A stretch of 64,000 nucleotides of DNA from Zwartia hollandica. GTDB taxonomy: Bacteria > Pseudomonadota > Gammaproteobacteria > Burkholderiales > Burkholderiaceae_B. The stretch lies in NCBI RefSeq assembly GCF_019923725.1, contig NZ_JAHXRI010000010.1, forward strand, positions 582,636 to 646,635, read 5' to 3'. Positions within the stretch are counted from its first letter, which is position 1. Every line of letters starts with the position of its first letter. The notes beneath the pieces were generated by a model. The model saw only the letters and a list, made by a program, of their open reading frames with translations, made no database searches and was not told the origin of the DNA. The translations under genes were made by a program, and so were the position numbers. Shown piece by piece: positions 37,323 through 45,675 of this stretch.

Positions 37323-37985
37323 TTAAACGCCGAGCAAGCCTTTGAGCTTCCTCACGGCACAATCTGGGGTAGTCAATATTCTTGCAGTTGTTTTCACTTC
37401 AGGATGCAGTGCAGCCTGCGCCATTGAAAACTGCCCCAGAACGATTGTTGGATATTGGTTTAGACCGTTGACGCGTTGTGCAATCAGTTGATCGTGCTCA
37501 TGTCCGTGTTGCCTCAGTAGCGCATCGAGCGCACCCTCCACCATAAACGAATCGACGTCGGGTTTAATACCCAACGCTGCCGCCATGTCAGACAGCTCAC
37601 TGCGCAGCGCCTGCACTGAGGGGGTAAAGGTCGTCAGCATGGCGGCTTTGCCACCGATCTGAAGCAACTCTTCGAAGAGCGCCTGGTTGGGCGTTAAGAT
37701 CGGGATTCTTTGTAAGGTCTTAAGATTGTTGATCGCCTCACCGAAGGCTGAGCAGGTAAACAATATCGCATCGGCACCTGCGTCCACGCAGTACTGCCCG
37801 AGTCTTGCAAACCGCTCCACCATGCGCGGTGTCATCTTTCCATCGGCCAGCATATCAATTGCTAGTGATTCGTCTAACAAATTGACGATGCTCGCTTCTG
37901 GCCACAGTTTTTTAAAACTGCTTGATGCCGGCGCCATAGATACATCTACGGCATGCACTAAAAATATTCTAGGTGCTGTGCTCAT
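37323..37985 (-). CDS. Asp/Glu/hydantoin racemase-family protein
   Basis: Cytosolic protein of 220 residues. The two cysteines typical of cofactor-free racemases are present: Cys78 in LFTCSAFGEA and Cys209 in LTTPDCAVRKL. Between them are the PILTPNQALFEELL and AMLTTFTPSV segments of the fold. The ATG at 37985 is preceded directly by a TTG; the ATG is used here. The gene follows a Bug gene by 4 bases. Members of this family racemise amino acids or hydantoins, or isomerise maleate. The context of carboxylate receptors suggests an isomerase for an imported acid. Confidence 0.85.
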   Translation of the reverse strand: MSTAPRIFLVHAVDVSMAPASSSFKKLWPEASIVNLLDESLAIDMLADGKMTPRMVERFARLGQYCVDAGADAILFTCSAFGEAINNLKTLQRIPILTPNQALFEELLQIGGKAAMLTTFTPSVQALRSELSDMAAALGIKPDVDSFMVEGALDALLRQHGHEHDQLIAQRVNGLNQYPTIVLGQFSMAQAALHPEVKTTARILTTPDCAVRKLKGLLGV

Positions 37986-37989
37986 CAAG

Positions 37990-38964
37990 CTATTCCGGTT
38001 GAATACCTGCGTCTTTCACAACCTTCCCAGCTCGTGCAATCTCCGCATCCAATAACGCGGCTAACTCTTTAGGTCCCCCAATCATCGGCGCCGCACCAAT
38101 CGATCGGATTTTTGCGTCGGTCTCCGGATCTGCGAGCACAATTGCCAACTCCTTGGCCAAGCGATCAATGATAGGCTTGGGTGTCTTGGCTGGAGCAAAC
38201 ACGCCAACCCAAGCGCTGTAGTCAAAGCCAGGTAAACCAAGCTCAGCAACAGTAGGTAACTCGGGGGCTTGCTGTACTCGCGTCAAGCTCGTCACTCCGA
38301 TCGACTTAATTTTTCCCGATCTGATATTGGGCACTGAGGTAGCCACGGGCTCGCAAATAATCTCCAGTTGCCCGCCCATCAAATCATTGAGGGCCTGGGG
38401 CGAACTCTTGTAGTTGATCGTCTTTATGTCAATACCTGCAGCAGTCTTGAACATTTCCATACAAATCTTGGAACCAACCGTGGCCGTGCCGTAATTAAAC
38501 TTTCCCGGGTTGGCCTTTGCCAAGGCAATAAACTCTTGAAGCGTAGTCGCCGAGACGTTAGGGCCTATGACAAGAATGTTATAGAAGTCCTTGAGCGCCA
38601 TTGAGACAGGCTCAAGATCTTTGGTTGGATGAAACGGCAAGTTCTTGCGCAAATGAAAATTAGCGGCCAAGGTGGTGCTTGAACCCAACACCAGGGTGTA
38701 GCCATCTGGATCCGCTTTCGCGCCAGCGTTCACGCCAATGATGCCTTCGGCACCTGGACGATTTTCTACAACTACCTGCTGTCCCAAGCGCTGTGAGAGT
38801 TTTCCTGCCACGACCCGCGCCACGACATCTGTCGCCCCACCCGCTCCGAGCGGAACAATTAGCTTGATCGCTTTGGAGGGATAAGCATCTTGTGCCATGA
38901 CGCTCGCGCCACAACCCAACATGATCGAAATGACGCCAACGATTGTTTTTAATAGCTTAGTCAT
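37990..38964 (-). CDS. Bug/TctC-family periplasmic receptor
   Basis: Receptor of 324 residues. The signal peptide is MTKLLKTIVGVISIMLGCGASVMA, cleaved before QDAYPSK. The mature start KAIKLIVPLGAGGATDVVARVVAGKL and ENRPGAEGIIGVN are family marks. The carboxylate-binding loops are intact. It is in the middle of a three-gene unit (SDR, receptor, racemase-like protein) read on the minus strand, starting 53 bases after the SDR. It is one of three Bug proteins in the 37.3-46.6 kb island. Confidence 0.92.
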   Translation of the reverse strand: MTKLLKTIVGVISIMLGCGASVMAQDAYPSKAIKLIVPLGAGGATDVVARVVAGKLSQRLGQQVVVENRPGAEGIIGVNAGAKADPDGYTLVLGSSTTLAANFHLRKNLPFHPTKDLEPVSMALKDFYNILVIGPNVSATTLQEFIALAKANPGKFNYGTATVGSKICMEMFKTAAGIDIKTINYKSSPQALNDLMGGQLEIICEPVATSVPNIRSGKIKSIGVTSLTRVQQAPELPTVAELGLPGFDYSAWVGVFAPAKTPKPIIDRLAKELAIVLADPETDAKIRSIGAAPMIGGPKELAALLDAEIARAGKVVKDAGIQPE

Positions 38965-39017
38965 GTTTGTCTCCTTACCGGTTTACCAAAATTTTCTATT
39001 TTTTATAAAAACCAACC

Positions 39018-39791
39018 TCATACCGTGGGGATCGATCCACCATCCACAGGCAACACTATTCCGTTCATATAAGCTGACAACGGACTCGCAAGCCAAGCCA
39101 CCGCGTGCGCCACATCTTCAGGCTCACCCTTTCGTGCCATGAACTCTGGATTCGCCGTTGAAATTGTCGCAAGTTGCGCGGTCAAGGCATTCAAGCGCTC
39201 CGATACAATCGGTCCCGGTGCAATCGTGTTCGCACGAATCCCTTGATGCTGATATGCGTCCGCAATACCCTTAGTAAGAAGATTGATGGCAGCGTTCATG
39301 CTTCCTCCAGGCAAATGCGCAGGCGATGGCAGTCGACCCGCCTTACCCGAAATATTGACAATCGTGCCTCCGCCCACCTCAATCATGTGCGGTAGCACTG
39401 CACGCATTGTTCGAACATAGACCATCAACTTACTTTGAAAGGTCCGATCCCAATCAGCGTCTGTCAGGTCAGTGAATTTTCCAAAGGTTGGTAAAGCCGT
39501 CGAGTTCACCAATATATCGATGCGTCCCGCTTCGCGGACGATTGCATTTGCCGCCGCATCGACAGCCTCGGATTGCGTCGCATCAAGCACTTGGATCGAA
39601 GCACGGCCACCGGCCTGCGTAATTCGATCGCACACTTCCCGCAGTTTCATCTGGTTACGACCACTCAACCAAACTTCCACACCCAAGTCCGCCAACAACA
39701 CGGCAATGGCTGACCCTATCGCACCCGACGCACCCAAAACCCAAGCGGATTTTCCTGCAAGCTTCAGATCAAGTCGGGTCATGTTAGACAT
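39018..39791 (-). CDS. Short-chain dehydrogenase/reductase-fold protein lacking the Tyr-x-x-x-Lys pair
   Basis: Rossmann protein of 257 residues from the ATG at 39791 (MSNMTRLDLK), which has AGAGAG 5 bases upstream; an ATG at 39851 is too far out. The cofactor motif is LGASGAIGSAIA at 19-30, and an Arg at the end of beta-2 (LSGRN) suggests NADP. The catalytic Ser148 (VNISGKAG) is present. Where the family has YxxxK, the chain reads GGSMN (residues 162-166), so both Tyr and Lys are missing. The C-terminal GGxIP loop is intact. It is therefore either a non-classical SDR or an enzyme with changed chemistry. It is divergent from a Bug gene. Confidence 0.85.
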   Translation of the reverse strand: MSNMTRLDLKLAGKSAWVLGASGAIGSAIAVLLADLGVEVWLSGRNQMKLREVCDRITQAGGRASIQVLDATQSEAVDAAANAIVREAGRIDILVNSTALPTFGKFTDLTDADWDRTFQSKLMVYVRTMRAVLPHMIEVGGGTIVNISGKAGRLPSPAHLPGGSMNAAINLLTKGIADAYQHQGIRANTIAPGPIVSERLNALTAQLATISTANPEFMARKGEPEDVAHAVAWLASPLSAYMNGIVLPVDGGSIPTV

Positions 39792-39963
39792 CGCGCTCTC
39801 TATATTTTTATCAACGGCTCTTCGACTCAAGCCTCGTGTGCATCGTTCCACAGGGGGTGCCCTCTGTCAAGAACTTGTAGGGAATGCGAGTAAATATCCG
39901 GTAATATCAAACCGCACACAATAGATGGCAGCCACTGCCGCGTCGTATAAAAAAGGAGACAAG

Positions 39964-40950
39964 ATGGGTACTAGATTTATATTTGGCTATGTCGCAGCAC
40001 TCGCGACCGTCCTCGCCACACTCAGCCCGACGATATCGTATGCGCAAAGCGCATCGGACCGTCCAATCAATGTCATTATTCCGTTCGCGCCAGGCGGGGG
40101 TACTGACGTACTAGCACGACGCATTATGCCCAAGATTGCCGAAAAACTCGGCACGACTACAACGATCGAAAACAAGCCAGGCGCATCCGGTTCGATTGGC
40201 GCACAGTTCGTCGCACGCGCAGCGCCTGACGGAAAAACACTCCTTGTCGGTTCCGTTTCCGAAATTGGCATTAACCCCGGCCTGTATCCAAAGCTACCCT
40301 ATAACGTTGACCGTGATTTTGTCGCAGTCACTGCATTGGCTGCTGCACCTATGGTCCTCGTCGCGCACCCGTCCTCTGCCGTGAAAACAGCAGGTGACTT
40401 AGTACGACTCGCCAAAGCAAACCCAGGAAAAATCAACTTCGGCTCAGCGGGTGCTGGAAGTGGCGCGCACATGGCTGCCGAACTATTTATCTTTGAAACG
40501 AAAATCAAACTCACCCACGTTCCGTATAAAGGCACGGGCGCAGTAACAGCAGACATGTTGGGTCAACAACGCGATATGGTGCTGTTTGCTCCCTTGCCCG
40601 CGGTCGCCGGCATTGTTCGGTCCGGACAACTAGTCGCCATTGCGCAAACCGGTAAGACACGATCCTCGGCTATGCCGGAGGTACCCACCTTCATCGAGGC
40701 TGGCGTACCTGGTTTTGACATGGACTACTGGTATGGTTTAGTGGCGCCTGCAAAAACGCCAGCCGATCTTCGTAACAAGATTCACTTGGCAGCGCTTGAT
40801 ATCTTGAGCCAACCAGAGGTCATCGCTGACCTAGCCAAGCTCGGTCTTGTGCCAACCATCACAACTGAAAAAGACTTCGCCGACTTCATTAAAGCCGACA
40901 TGGCAAAGTGGGCGCGTGTTGTGAAGGCAGCAGATCTGAAGCTGGACTGA
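39964..40950 (+). CDS. Bug/TctC-family periplasmic receptor
   Basis: Receptor of 328 residues, the only plus-strand gene in the island. The ATG at 39964 has AAAGGAG 6 bases upstream; the open frame reaches back to 39925 but lacks a good site there. The signal peptide ends near SYAQS. The mature pattern is RPINVIIPFAPGGGTDVLARRIMP, then ENKPGASGSIGAQF. The gene ends one base before the stop of the convergent SMP-30 gene. The space between this gene and the divergent SDR (39792-39963) should hold both promoters; I see no clear consensus there. Confidence 0.92.
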   Translation: MGTRFIFGYVAALATVLATLSPTISYAQSASDRPINVIIPFAPGGGTDVLARRIMPKIAEKLGTTTTIENKPGASGSIGAQFVARAAPDGKTLLVGSVSEIGINPGLYPKLPYNVDRDFVAVTALAAAPMVLVAHPSSAVKTAGDLVRLAKANPGKINFGSAGAGSGAHMAAELFIFETKIKLTHVPYKGTGAVTADMLGQQRDMVLFAPLPAVAGIVRSGQLVAIAQTGKTRSSAMPEVPTFIEAGVPGFDMDYWYGLVAPAKTPADLRNKIHLAALDILSQPEVIADLAKLGLVPTITTEKDFADFIKADMAKWARVVKAADLKLD

Positions 40951-40951
40951 A

Positions 40952-41869
40952 CTATTGATGGGAATGCATTGGCCGGCCTGGAACATCCAGGTTGGCTATC
41001 AACACGCATCCGCTCTCAGACTCAGTAATAAACAGTGTTCGGTTATCTTTTCCGCCATAGGCCATATTCGTTATCGCCAAGCCTTTGCATGAATCGATAC
41101 GCATAATCGGCACACCAAGCGCAGAAAATCCCCAAACGATTCCGGCACCAACATGGGCCACCATCAAGTTGCCCTCGATATCCATTGCCATACCATCTGG
41201 CCCGGTTCCGCCAGACAGCTGTACGAATATACCTGTTCGTGCAAGCGCCCCTTCCGGCGTCAAATAAGAGCGCCAGACAGCATTGCCGCGCGTTGCGGCC
41301 ACATATAGAAGCTTCTCATCAGGACTCATCACAATGCCATTCGGACTGGGAACATTGTGGAGGAGTCTTTCAAGGCGTCCGGCGACGTTCAAACGATAAA
41401 CTTTTCCATTGGGATCATCGATGCTACTTTGCCCTTGATCCGTAAAATAAACATCGCCTTGGGTTGTCAGGAACAAATCATTAAGGCCTTTAAAGCTCTC
41501 CGTCATATAGCGCTCGACAACCGGCGATAGACCTCCCGTATTCGGATCCAGCAACAGTAGCCCTAACTTATGATCCGTGACAAAAATTCTTCCGTCGCGA
41601 TGTATTTTTAAACCGTTAGGCTCGCCGTTGTACTCACACAGCACCTCAATATTGCCAGCGGGATCGACACGAAATATTCGGCTATAGGCAACATCAACTA
41701 AATATAAATTTCCCTTTAAATCAAACGACGGTCCTTCCAGAAAACAATCTGTCTTATCGCCACCTTTCGCAGCGGCACGCCGTTCGGCGTTGAGTTGACC
41801 CGGGCGCCGAAGATGATCAGGCACACGAAAGAAGACTTCTGTTTTGATGCTTGGCGGAGAAGGGTACAT
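40952..41869 (-). CDS. SMP-30/gluconolactonase-family hydrolase
   Basis: Six-bladed beta-propeller enzyme of 305 residues that opens lactone rings in the cytoplasm. Metal ligands are visible as Glu in CFLEGPSFD, Asn in VPSPNGIVM and Asp in GTGPDGMAMD. Other blade repeats are LYLVDVAYSRIFRVD, IFVTDHKLGLLLLD and DVYFTDQGQSS. It is the last gene of the six-gene minus-strand unit that begins with the Bug gene at 46644, starting 5 bases after the AMDase-like gene. A lactone intermediate in the pathway is therefore likely. The true substrate is unknown. Confidence 0.88.
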   Translation of the reverse strand: MYPSPPSIKTEVFFRVPDHLRRPGQLNAERRAAAKGGDKTDCFLEGPSFDLKGNLYLVDVAYSRIFRVDPAGNIEVLCEYNGEPNGLKIHRDGRIFVTDHKLGLLLLDPNTGGLSPVVERYMTESFKGLNDLFLTTQGDVYFTDQGQSSIDDPNGKVYRLNVAGRLERLLHNVPSPNGIVMSPDEKLLYVAATRGNAVWRSYLTPEGALARTGIFVQLSGGTGPDGMAMDIEGNLMVAHVGAGIVWGFSALGVPIMRIDSCKGLAITNMAYGGKDNRTLFITESESGCVLIANLDVPGRPMHSHQ

Positions 41870-41874
41870 TACAT

Positions 41875-42597
41875 TTAACCTTGCCTAAGATTAGCCAATA
41901 ACCGTCCGTAGCCAGGGATCGACCAGGCGCCATCTATCAAATTCATGGTGGCCCAGATGGCACAGCTATTCGTACTCAGTACGGGCTTGCCAGTATCTTT
42001 TTCAAGCGCATCGATAACCTCCAACGTCATCCAGTTTCCGCAAGCTAAAAATATCGCATCCGCCTCAGGATGATCGGCCTGGCGTCCAAGATCATAGGCC
42101 GTTTGGGCAGAAAGATGGCCAACTTCGATGTTACTGACAATGCCCATGGCTCTCTGTTGCAGCACCTGCACTCCACTTGCTTCAATAAACGCAGCAACAG
42201 TTTGATTAGTACCCTCTCCCCAGGGAGCCGCCAAAACAATCTTTTTGATATTCAACAGAGTGAAAGCCTCAAGCATCGCTGTCGCGGCAGTCGTGGCTGG
42301 CTTTCCGCATGCTTGCTCGATACGAGCACAAATTTTCTTGTCATAGCCTTTCCCCAAACGAGTCGAGGGCGCTGTAGCCGAAAGCACGACAGCATCAACC
42401 GCGGCATCTTTGAGTTTCTGCGCTTCGGCTTCGAGCTCTTCAACAATTTTGATCGTGGATTCAGGATCGATATTACGCAAGGTCAGTCGTGCACAATGTA
42501 AAGATACGTCGCTAGGTAACACCTCAGCAAATTCAGGCTCTTGCGTAGTATTCGAAGAGGGCAAGAGCAAGCCAAACCGTTTTGTCTTTTTTTTCAT
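41875..42597 (-). CDS. Arylmalonate decarboxylase/maleate isomerase-like protein (single catalytic Cys)
   Basis: Protein of 240 residues from the ATG at 42597, which overlaps the previous stop as ATGA. It belongs to the Asp/Glu racemase superfamily. Only the second catalytic cysteine is present, Cys186 in AIFLACGNWMTL. The first-cysteine site reads VLSATAPST (about residue 74). From memory, arylmalonate decarboxylase of Bordetella has the same arrangement, Gly74 with Cys188, and a similar C-terminus ending PGYGRLL/F. The family also contains maleate isomerases, which need both cysteines. A decarboxylase or a one-base isomerase is thus the best guess. Confidence 0.82.
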   Translation of the reverse strand: MKKKTKRFGLLLPSSNTTQEPEFAEVLPSDVSLHCARLTLRNIDPESTIKIVEELEAEAQKLKDAAVDAVVLSATAPSTRLGKGYDKKICARIEQACGKPATTAATAMLEAFTLLNIKKIVLAAPWGEGTNQTVAAFIEASGVQVLQQRAMGIVSNIEVGHLSAQTAYDLGRQADHPEADAIFLACGNWMTLEVIDALEKDTGKPVLSTNSCAIWATMNLIDGAWSIPGYGRLLANLRQG

Positions 42598-44093
42598 GAT
42601 ACGCGTCCAACTACTGGGTTCGTTGCTACGTGACGACCTGCAAGTCGTCCGGAAATAAATGCCCAACCGAGATGATGTCCATGTCCCTCCAACAGCAACC
42701 CACCTTGTCCCGCTGAGCCGGCTGCGTATAGGCCTGGGATGACAGAGCCGTTCGCATGAAGAACTTGCAATTGCTCGTTAACGTTCAAACCACCATCGGT
42801 GAAAACAACATAGCTTTTAACTGGCCCTAAAGCAAAAAACGGACCCTGCACAATGGCTGGACGTTCTTGCCGTTCGCTTTCGTTGTATTGCCGAACACTG
42901 GCCGACAGAGCGCTTGGATCTACACCCATGCTACCTGCAAGACCCTCTATGCTGTCCGCCTGAAGGAAAATATCAGGCCGGTTACGGCGGTAGTCTGCAA
43001 GATAGGCATAAGCAACACCAGGCGCAGTTGAAATAAAGTAGGGCCAAGCGGAAAACTTCTCGGCTACCGACTGATCAAACACGATCCACCCAAGCCGGTC
43101 AGGTTGTTTAGCCATATCCCGATTGGGCTTAGTCAATTCATCCGTGAATCTCTGGCCAAGCTTGTTGATCAGAATGCCGCCCTGCTTATACAAGTCAGTC
43201 GAAGGGCTCACAGCCGTCGTGAGAAAACTCATCAGGAACGGGCGCAGAATACACTTCGGTAAATAGTTAGCCGACGCAGCGATCAACTGAGCAATCCACT
43301 TTTTTGGCGGTAGCTTTTGCAGCAAATTGGGACGCGTTGGCGCAATGAAGCGCATGATGGGTCCTCGTACGATGTCGCCATTGACGACTTTTGCGCCAAT
43401 CTGCATCGCGATTCGATGTCCATCCCCCGTGGCGGTCGTATTGATCGCATCGACTAGAGCGACGTCGGGATTAGCCAAGCTTGCCTTCAAATCCGCCGCT
43501 GCGCTGTAATCACCACTGGCCAAGACAACTCCACAACGCGCCCGTATCTGCTGGAGCGTGCCGTCCGAGGTGCGGACCTGTGCGCCTACGACACGGTCAC
43601 CTTCAAGCATCAGACTATCTAACGCCGTATTTAAGCGAATGGCGACACCAAGTTGCTGACAGTGACGCGTCAAGTGATATGCAAACGATTTGGAATTTGG
43701 TACGACGTTATGCATGCGGGCCACGCGGTGTGGCGGCTCTTCCTCAGGACCTACAAAGACAACCCCTAGCTTCATCAACCAATCAATCATCTCTGCAGTG
43801 TGATCGACGAGAATGCGACGCAACTTTAAATTGTCGCGAGGCGCCAGCTCACCAGCATGCTTAGCCATATCCTCGAAGTGCGCATCTGTACTGTCTACAA
43901 TTCCGGCTTTGCGTTGATGGGGTGTGCCTGTCGCCGTAATGGACCCCACTGACCATGAGGTCGAACCACCCGTCTCAGCATTCTTTTCCAACAAAATGAC
44001 TGCGCGCCCAGCCAATGCTGCCTCCGAGGCTGCCGCCAAACCAGCTCCACCCCCACCCACTACCAGTACATCTGTCTCAATCGTTGCTGCCAC
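42594..44093 (-). CDS. FAD-dependent dehydrogenase, fumarate reductase/ketosteroid dehydrogenase type
   Basis: Flavoprotein of 499 residues if started at the GTG at 44093, 13 bases after the previous stop; a TTG at 44141 would lie inside the upstream gene. The FAD motif is VLVVGGGGAGLAAASEAA (Gly13-Gly18). GGSTSWSVG follows, then a substrate-domain stretch, and the C-terminal GLYAAGSAGQGGLLLEGHGHHLGWAFISGRLAG closes the FAD site. There is no signal peptide and no heme motif, so it is a soluble enzyme. Relatives introduce or reduce C=C bonds next to a carbonyl (fumarate reductase, 3-ketosteroid 1-dehydrogenase, tricarballylate dehydrogenase). It sits between an enone reductase and an AMDase-like gene. 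Confidence 0.85.
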   Translation of the reverse strand: MAATIETDVLVVGGGGAGLAAASEAALAGRAVILLEKNAETGGSTSWSVGSITATGTPHQRKAGIVDSTDAHFEDMAKHAGELAPRDNLKLRRILVDHTAEMIDWLMKLGVVFVGPEEEPPHRVARMHNVVPNSKSFAYHLTRHCQQLGVAIRLNTALDSLMLEGDRVVGAQVRTSDGTLQQIRARCGVVLASGDYSAAADLKASLANPDVALVDAINTTATGDGHRIAMQIGAKVVNGDIVRGPIMRFIAPTRPNLLQKLPPKKWIAQLIAASANYLPKCILRPFLMSFLTTAVSPSTDLYKQGGILINKLGQRFTDELTKPNRDMAKQPDRLGWIVFDQSVAEKFSAWPYFISTAPGVAYAYLADYRRNRPDIFLQADSIEGLAGSMGVDPSALSASVRQYNESERQERPAIVQGPFFALGPVKSYVVFTDGGLNVNEQLQVLHANGSVIPGLYAAGSAGQGGLLLEGHGHHLGWAFISGRLAGRHVATNPVVGRVS

Positions 44094-44106
44094 GTTATGT
44101 CTACCT

Positions 44107-45162
44107 TCAAGGAATAATTTTTTGTGATCTAAAGAAATCAAAACCTTCTAACCACATGTTCGTGGTATTAACGCGCTCATGAAAGCCATCCCGAGCTGCT
44201 TTATCCATAGAGGATACGACATCCCATTGCAATGACATCACATAGTCACCATAAGGCCACTGCGCAAGCGTTGTGAGGTCTGTCCTGCGCAACCCATATT
44301 TACTCACCATACCCGTCCACGTCTGCGCGTGCTGACGCGCAAAATCAACGAATGTGGCATCTTCTGGCGTCCCTAACTCCATCCCAAAGTAGTCGGCAAA
44401 GTGCGGCCAAAGCTCAGACCAACTCATGGGATCACCATTCACAATGTTATAGGCCTGGTTTGCGCAGCGTTCGTCCGTCATCATCCAGGTCGCCGCCCGC
44501 GCCAAGGTTGGCAACCATGAAAATTGTGTTTTAGCCCTGTAACTGCGCATAGTGCCAGGATAAACAAGCGGCAATCCTAGCTCTCGTAAAATCGATGCGT
44601 ATAGCCCCACGAGTAAAATCATGTTTCGCGCTTCATCAACGCGATAGTTACAAAATGCGTGGGGCCGAGAGATCGACCACGACCACCTTTTACCGCGTTG
44701 ACGTTGCTCAAGCAGGCATTGCTGCTCGTAATAAAAGCTATTGAAGTTTCCGCATGCATCATCCTCCTGATAAGGAGTTCGACGCTCTTTTACGGTGTGT
44801 CCATAGTATTTTGTACCGTGCACAAGGTGAATATGCTGCAGATTTCCGGAAACTGAATCTAGCGCATTCAACAAGTTTTCTAACATCCGCACATTCGTCT
44901 CGCGTGACTCAAGCTCTCCGCCGAAGTGATCGTAACGCGCCGCGTACAGGACATGCGTCACGTTTGATAGTGCCGCAATCTTGTTTAAACAGTCTTGTGC
45001 GTCTGTCAGATCGAGCGCCAACATTGGATATGGCGCATCCTTCTGGGGCGTACGTGCCAGACCAAGCGGATTCCATCCCTGTTGTTCGAACAAGTGCATA
45101 CCTACACTACTACCAATTTGGCCGGTCGCTCCTGCGATTAAGGTAAGGCGTGATGAATCCAT
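44107..45162 (-). CDS. PRISE-type enone reductase (progesterone 5-beta-reductase/iridoid synthase-like SDR)
   Basis: Extended SDR of 351 residues. The cofactor motif is GATGQIG at 11-17 with an Arg (LGLARTP) that points to NADPH. The PRISE marks are Lys118 in HGTKYYGHT and Tyr144/145 in NSFYYEQQCLL; these replace the normal SDR YxxxK. The WSISRPHAFCNY and AYNIVNGDPMSWSELW stretches are typical for the group. Known members reduce the C=C bond of 1,4-enones, such as progesterone or 8-oxogeranial. It starts 6 bases after the 168-residue unknown and is followed by the FAD enzyme. Confidence 0.85.
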   Translation of the reverse strand: MDSSRLTLIAGATGQIGSSVGMHLFEQQGWNPLGLARTPQKDAPYPMLALDLTDAQDCLNKIAALSNVTHVLYAARYDHFGGELESRETNVRMLENLLNALDSVSGNLQHIHLVHGTKYYGHTVKERRTPYQEDDACGNFNSFYYEQQCLLEQRQRGKRWSWSISRPHAFCNYRVDEARNMILLVGLYASILRELGLPLVYPGTMRSYRAKTQFSWLPTLARAATWMMTDERCANQAYNIVNGDPMSWSELWPHFADYFGMELGTPEDATFVDFARQHAQTWTGMVSKYGLRRTDLTTLAQWPYGDYVMSLQWDVVSSMDKAARDGFHERVNTTNMWLEGFDFFRSQKIIP

Positions 45163-45168
45163 GGCGCT

Positions 45169-45675
45169 TCAATCCGGTCGGTATATAGCGATATCGGTAC
45201 GATGAGACAAGCCTTGCGCCTGCAGTTGAGAGGCGACGCAAATGCCTCGATACGGCGTGGTGCGGTCTAGGCCCACCGCTCTTAACCACATAAACGACAA
45301 CGCACTATCTGCTAGCGCCGGCGAGGGCTGATCCGTAACCAGTAACACTTCAGCATGCCGCAAGTGCGGCGCAGCGACTCCTATACCGTCGGTTTCACTA
45401 TCGAATAAATTGCGCTTGTAGTAGCGCTTATCAATCAACGCTGACCATGGTCCCATCCCGCGAATTTTTTGATAGTACGGATCAATAAATACCTCGGGTG
45501 CTCGGATGGTGTACATCGCAAGCGAAGGTGACCAGTTCGGCGTTTGCGTAAGAAAGCGCTGGGCCGAATCGATCCCCTCAACCGTACACATGATCCGCAA
45601 GTGCTCGACATACCACTCGCGCCAAGCTGGCTCACCAGCGGGATCCGTGATCCCGCTTTGGCTCATGAAAATCAT
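45169..45675 (-). CDS. Unknown protein, possible dimeric alpha/beta barrel
   Basis: I do not know a named family for this 168-residue protein. It abuts the Bug stop codon (ATG at 45675, with a second ATG at 45666 in frame) and comes 6 bases before the PRISE gene, so it belongs to the same unit. The N-terminal half (EPAWREWYVEHLRIMCTVEGIDSAQRF) looks like the first unit of an EthD/ABM-type ferredoxin fold. Then come SLAMYTIRAPEVF and ALIDKRYYKRNLF. There is no signal peptide. A small cytosolic enzyme, isomerase or helper of the pathway fits, but this is only context. Confidence 0.7.
   Translation of the reverse strand: MIFMSQSGITDPAGEPAWREWYVEHLRIMCTVEGIDSAQRFLTQTPNWSPSLAMYTIRAPEVFIDPYYQKIRGMGPWSALIDKRYYKRNLFDSETDGIGVAAPHLRHAEVLLVTDQPSPALADSALSFMWLRAVGLDRTTPYRGICVASQLQAQGLSHRTDIAIYRPD

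Noticed and set aside
37323-37985. Assignment of the racemase-like protein as aspartate or glutamate racemase
   Set aside because: Both cysteines are present, but the rest of the sequence does not show a specific MurI or aspartate racemase pattern and the context is catabolic, so only the family is named.
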